This document shows, piece by piece, positions 6,559-8,790 of a DNA stretch of 8,790 bases. How positions within the stretch are numbered: the stretch's first letter is position 1; every line of letters starts with the position of its first letter. Both the position numbers and the translations under genes were made by a program. Below the pieces are notes generated by a model. It saw only the letters and a program-made list of their open reading frames with translations, searched no databases and was not told the DNA's origin. The stretch is from contig CAKOZB010000058.1 of NCBI GenBank assembly GCA_934131055.1, forward strand, positions 1-8,790, read 5' to 3'. Source of the stretch: an uncultured Clostridia bacterium. Its GTDB lineage: Bacteria > Bacillota > Clostridia > TANB77 > CAG-508.

Positions 6559-7875
6559 ATGCCAAAAGGAGATAAAGACAAGTCTATTAGATGTTCTTTT
6601 TGTGGTAAAGGACAAGAAGAGGTCGAAAGAATTATTGCTGGACCGGGTGTATATATATGTGATGAATGTATAAAAGTCTGCACTAATATTATAGAAAATG
6701 ATTTATATGAAGATAGTGAAATAACATACGAGAACGAAGCACCTACAGACTTACCAAAGCCAGAAGAAATAAAAGAAATATTGGATCAGTATGTTATTGG
6801 GCAAGATGTAGCTAAAAAAACATTAGCGGTTGCTGTTTATAATCATTATAAAAGGATTAATGCTGAGAAAAATACAGATAAAGATGATGTAGAAATACAA
6901 AAAAGTAATATTTTATTATTAGGACCTACTGGCTGTGGTAAAACACTACTTGCTCAAACTCTTGCAAGGATATTAAAGGTACCATTTGCAATTGCTGATG
7001 CCACAACATTAACTGAAGCTGGATATGTTGGTGAAGATGTAGAGAATATTTTATTGAAATTAATACAAGCAGCAGATTATGATGTTGAAAAAGCTGAAAA
7101 AGGAATAATATATATAGATGAAATAGATAAAATTTCGCGAAAATCAGAGAATCCATCTATAACAAGAGATGTAAGTGGAGAAGGTGTGCAACAAGCATTA
7201 TTGAAAATTATTGAGGGAACTGTTGCTTCTGTACCACCACAAGGGGGAAGGAAACATCCTCATCAAGAATTTATACAAATTAATACACAAAATATCTTAT
7301 TTATATGTGGCGGAGCGTTTGATGGACTGGAAAAAATAATAAAAGATCGTGTTGACAAAAAAACAATGGGATTTGGTGCAGATATAAAGAGCAGTAAAGA
7401 AATGAACAAATATGATGTATTCGAATCTTTACTACCACAAGATTTATTAAAATTTGGACTAATACCAGAATTTGTTGGTAGATTACCTATAGTAACAACT
7501 CTTAAAGAGCTAGATAGAGAAGCTCTAATCAAAATAATGGTTGAGCCAAAGAATTCTTTAGTGAAACAATATAAAAAATTATTTAAATATGACAATGTTG
7601 AATTAGAATTCGACAATGAGGCACTAAATGCGGTTGTTGATAAGGCAATTGAAAGAAAGACAGGAGCAAGAGGTTTAAGGGCAATTATTGAAGATATTAT
7701 GAGAGACATTATGTTTGAAATTCCTTCGAACCCAAAGATTGAAAAGTGTATAATAACTAAAGCAACTGTTGAAAATGGAGAAGCACCAAAAATAATAATA
7801 AATAATAACCGAGAAATTCCTAAAAAGGTAAAAGCTAAAAGAGCAACAACAAACAAGAAAATTGGAACTGCATAG
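6559..7875 (+). CDS. clpX: ATP-dependent Clp protease ATP-binding subunit ClpX
   Basis: ClpX is the hexameric AAA+ unfoldase that recognises tagged substrates and threads them into ClpP. The 438 residues show the N-terminal C4 zinc-binding domain (Cys 12, 15, 34, 37), Walker A GPTGCGKT at 122-129, and the GYVGE pore loop at 155-159. Walker B is IIYIDEID with Asp 187 and Glu 188; the RKH pore loop is at 231-233 and sensor-2 GARGLR at 369-374. The ClpP-docking tripeptide is MGF (270-272) instead of the usual IGF/LGF. Walker A has Cys 126 where Ser is more common. The start at 6559 follows AAGGAG (6546-6551) by 7 bases. An overlapping ATG at 6555 is out of frame, too close to the SD, and stops after six codons. 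The C-terminal tail is lysine-rich. A hairpin follows at 7898. Confidence 0.98.
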   Translation: MPKGDKDKSIRCSFCGKGQEEVERIIAGPGVYICDECIKVCTNIIENDLYEDSEITYENEAPTDLPKPEEIKEILDQYVIGQDVAKKTLAVAVYNHYKRINAEKNTDKDDVEIQKSNILLLGPTGCGKTLLAQTLARILKVPFAIADATTLTEAGYVGEDVENILLKLIQAADYDVEKAEKGIIYIDEIDKISRKSENPSITRDVSGEGVQQALLKIIEGTVASVPPQGGRKHPHQEFIQINTQNILFICGGAFDGLEKIIKDRVDKKTMGFGADIKSSKEMNKYDVFESLLPQDLLKFGLIPEFVGRLPIVTTLKELDREALIKIMVEPKNSLVKQYKKLFKYDNVELEFDNEALNAVVDKAIERKTGARGLRAIIEDIMRDIMFEIPSNPKIEKCIITKATVENGEAPKIIINNNREIPKKVKAKRATTNKKIGTA

Positions 7876-7897
7876 AATAATAAATAAATTATTTACA

Positions 7898-7936
7898 AGA
7901 GAAAAAGGAATATATGTGCTATACTCCTTTTTCTCT
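7898..7936 (+). terminator. Long hairpin after clpX, probable transcription end
   Basis: AGAGAAAAAGGA (7898-7909) pairs perfectly with TCCTTTTTCTCT (7925-7936), a 12-bp stem. The loop can pair further (TAT 7911-7913 with ATA 7921-7923) after one mismatch. It begins 23 bases after the clpX stop. There is no T-run after the stem, but the 3' arm itself contains five T, so it could act as a terminator or as an mRNA-stabilising 3' end. Confidence 0.5.
7915..7925 (+). promoter_or_regulatory. Possible extended -10 promoter inside the hairpin loop
   Basis: TGTGC followed by TATACT (7920-7925) fits the extended -10 form TRTG-n-TATAAT with one mismatch. It lies about 40 bases before the ATG at 7968. 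No good -35 is found at normal spacing; TTTACA at 7892-7897 is 22 bases away, which is too far. It is the best candidate promoter for the final gene. Confidence 0.35.
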
Positions 7937-7967
7937 GCATATAGGAATTTACAAAAGAGGTTAAAGA

Positions 7968-8790
7968 ATGAATAAAAAAAGATTGAAAAATATATTATCT
8001 AATTTATTAATGATTGTTATTATAATTGTTGCATTTTATGTATATCTAAAATATGATTATAACTATTTTTCAAAGGGAATTTCAGAAAAAGGAAGAACAG
8101 AATTTTCAAGAGATTCTAATGTTAAATATTCAAAAGATAGAAGTTATAAAATAGAAAATAAAGTGTCAAATGATGCAATGTTTTATAGAGAAGTAACGGT
8201 GAGAAAAAATACACCGTATAGGGTAACCTGTATGGTAAGGACTGAAAATGTTGTCGGAAATGAAAATGACACAATGGCGGGAGCTCAAATTTGCTTGAAT
8301 GGAACAGATGAACATTCAAATGTAATACAGGGAAATACTAATTGGACTAAAATTGAATTTTTATTCAATTCAAAAAACAATGAAAAAGTAGAAATAGGGT
8401 TTAGATTGGGGGGAATATCTAATACTGCAGAGGGTACTGCATGGTTTTCAGATTTTACAATAGAAGAAGGTTCAACAGGCGAAAGTAATACCTGGAATTT
8501 TGGTGTATTTTTAATAGATAATGTAAATGCTACAATCGAAGGAAAAAAACAAAATTATTCGATGACAACAACGGAAAAAAGCATTGTTGAAAATAACATG
8601 CAAAGGTTACAGAATTCAATAACTGATATGTCTAACAATCAAATGAGCATTACATATGAGATTATAGAGATTAAAGAACCACTTACATCTTTATCATATG
8701 ATGAGGATAATGGATATTATATAGGTGAAAAAGATGTATATAAATTAATTAATAAATATGTCCAACAAAAAGAGTTTGACCATATATTTG
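7968..8790 (+). CDS. Membrane-anchored extracytoplasmic protein with probable beta-sandwich domain (partial, runs off the window)
   Basis: An uninterrupted frame of 274 codons runs from ATG 7968 to the window end without a stop. An AAGAGG SD (7955-7960) sits 7 bases upstream. A positively charged N-terminus (MNKKRLKN) and one hydrophobic segment at about residues 9-27 indicate a signal anchor with the rest outside the cell; no lipobox is seen. Residues about 35-170 alternate short strands and end in a tryptophan-containing segment, TAWFSDFTIEEG, near 157-168. This resembles carbohydrate-binding-module-like jelly rolls (CBM4/9 style), in which a final strand carries such a motif. From about 176 a second, mixed alpha/beta domain begins (WNFGVFLIDN, then a helix, then ITYEIIEI) and ends in QQKEFDHIF. 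This could be the start of a zinc-peptidase-like domain, but no catalytic motif is within the window. I do not recognise the gene; the domain calls are inference from pattern. Confidence 0.8.
   Translation, partial: MNKKRLKNILSNLLMIVIIIVAFYVYLKYDYNYFSKGISEKGRTEFSRDSNVKYSKDRSYKIENKVSNDAMFYREVTVRKNTPYRVTCMVRTENVVGNENDTMAGAQICLNGTDEHSNVIQGNTNWTKIEFLFNSKNNEKVEIGFRLGGISNTAEGTAWFSDFTIEEGSTGESNTWNFGVFLIDNVNATIEGKKQNYSMTTTEKSIVENNMQRLQNSITDMSNNQMSITYEIIEIKEPLTSLSYDEDNGYYIGEKDVYKLINKYVQQKEFDHIF

Noticed and set aside
6555..6575. Alternative ATG for clpX four bases upstream
   Set aside because: It is out of frame, only 3 bases from the SD, and stops after six codons.
6261..6683. 140-codon open frame on the minus strand across the clpP-clpX junction
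   Set aside because: It is a shadow of two strongly conserved genes; the translation is rich in Leu/Phe/His with no domain.
7263..7856. 197-codon open frame on the minus strand inside clpX
   Set aside because: It is antisense to a fully conserved clpX, its composition is what reverse-strand AT-rich coding gives, and it has no recognisable motif.
188..7875. A novel multi-gene system across the window
   Set aside because: recN, M50 protease, tsaD, phosphoesterase, tig, clpP and clpX are core or widespread genes in a familiar arrangement; nothing indicates a defence, biosynthetic or mobile system.

Overview
The window is strongly AT-rich, uses AGA as its main arginine codon, has good Shine-Dalgarno (SD) sequences, and carries a compact set of core bacterial genes. 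The content and order recN / site-2 protease / tsaD / phosphohydrolase / tig-clpP-clpX point to a low-GC Firmicute of the class Clostridia, possibly an uncultured gut lineage. That placement is inferred from gene order and protein style; no rRNA is present to confirm it. All recognised genes are on the + strand.

Left edge (1-187): the last 18 bases look like the 3' end of a tRNA gene with encoded CCA, followed by a clean intrinsic terminator and then a sigma-A-type promoter for recN. recN (188-1813) encodes the SMC-like DNA-repair ATPase. A near-consensus promoter at 1880-1908 starts the next unit: an M50 site-2-type membrane metalloprotease (1938-2672), tsaD for the universal tRNA t6A modification (2725-3718), and a metallophosphoesterase of the COG1768 type (3731-4423). 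tsaD appears to carry a single-base frameshift at about codon 8. The phosphoesterase SD overlaps the tsaD stop codon, so these two are likely translationally coupled.

Centre and right (4424-7875): a protein-quality-control cluster. Trigger factor (tig, own extended -10 promoter) handles nascent chains at the ribosome. clpP and clpX encode the two halves of the ClpXP protease and are probably co-transcribed. The 109-base tig-clpP gap holds a nested inverted repeat overlapping a possible clpP promoter. I see no CIRCE element or CtsR-type heptad repeat there.

Right edge (7876-8790): after a long hairpin, whose loop contains an extended -10-like sequence, an open frame begins at 7968 and runs off the window. 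It encodes a membrane-anchored extracytoplasmic protein with a probable beta-sandwich domain. I do not recognise it with certainty, and it is the only gene here that is not ordinary housekeeping. No mobile element, CRISPR array, defence system or other accessory island is visible. The two items most worth a second look are the tsaD frameshift and this truncated surface protein.
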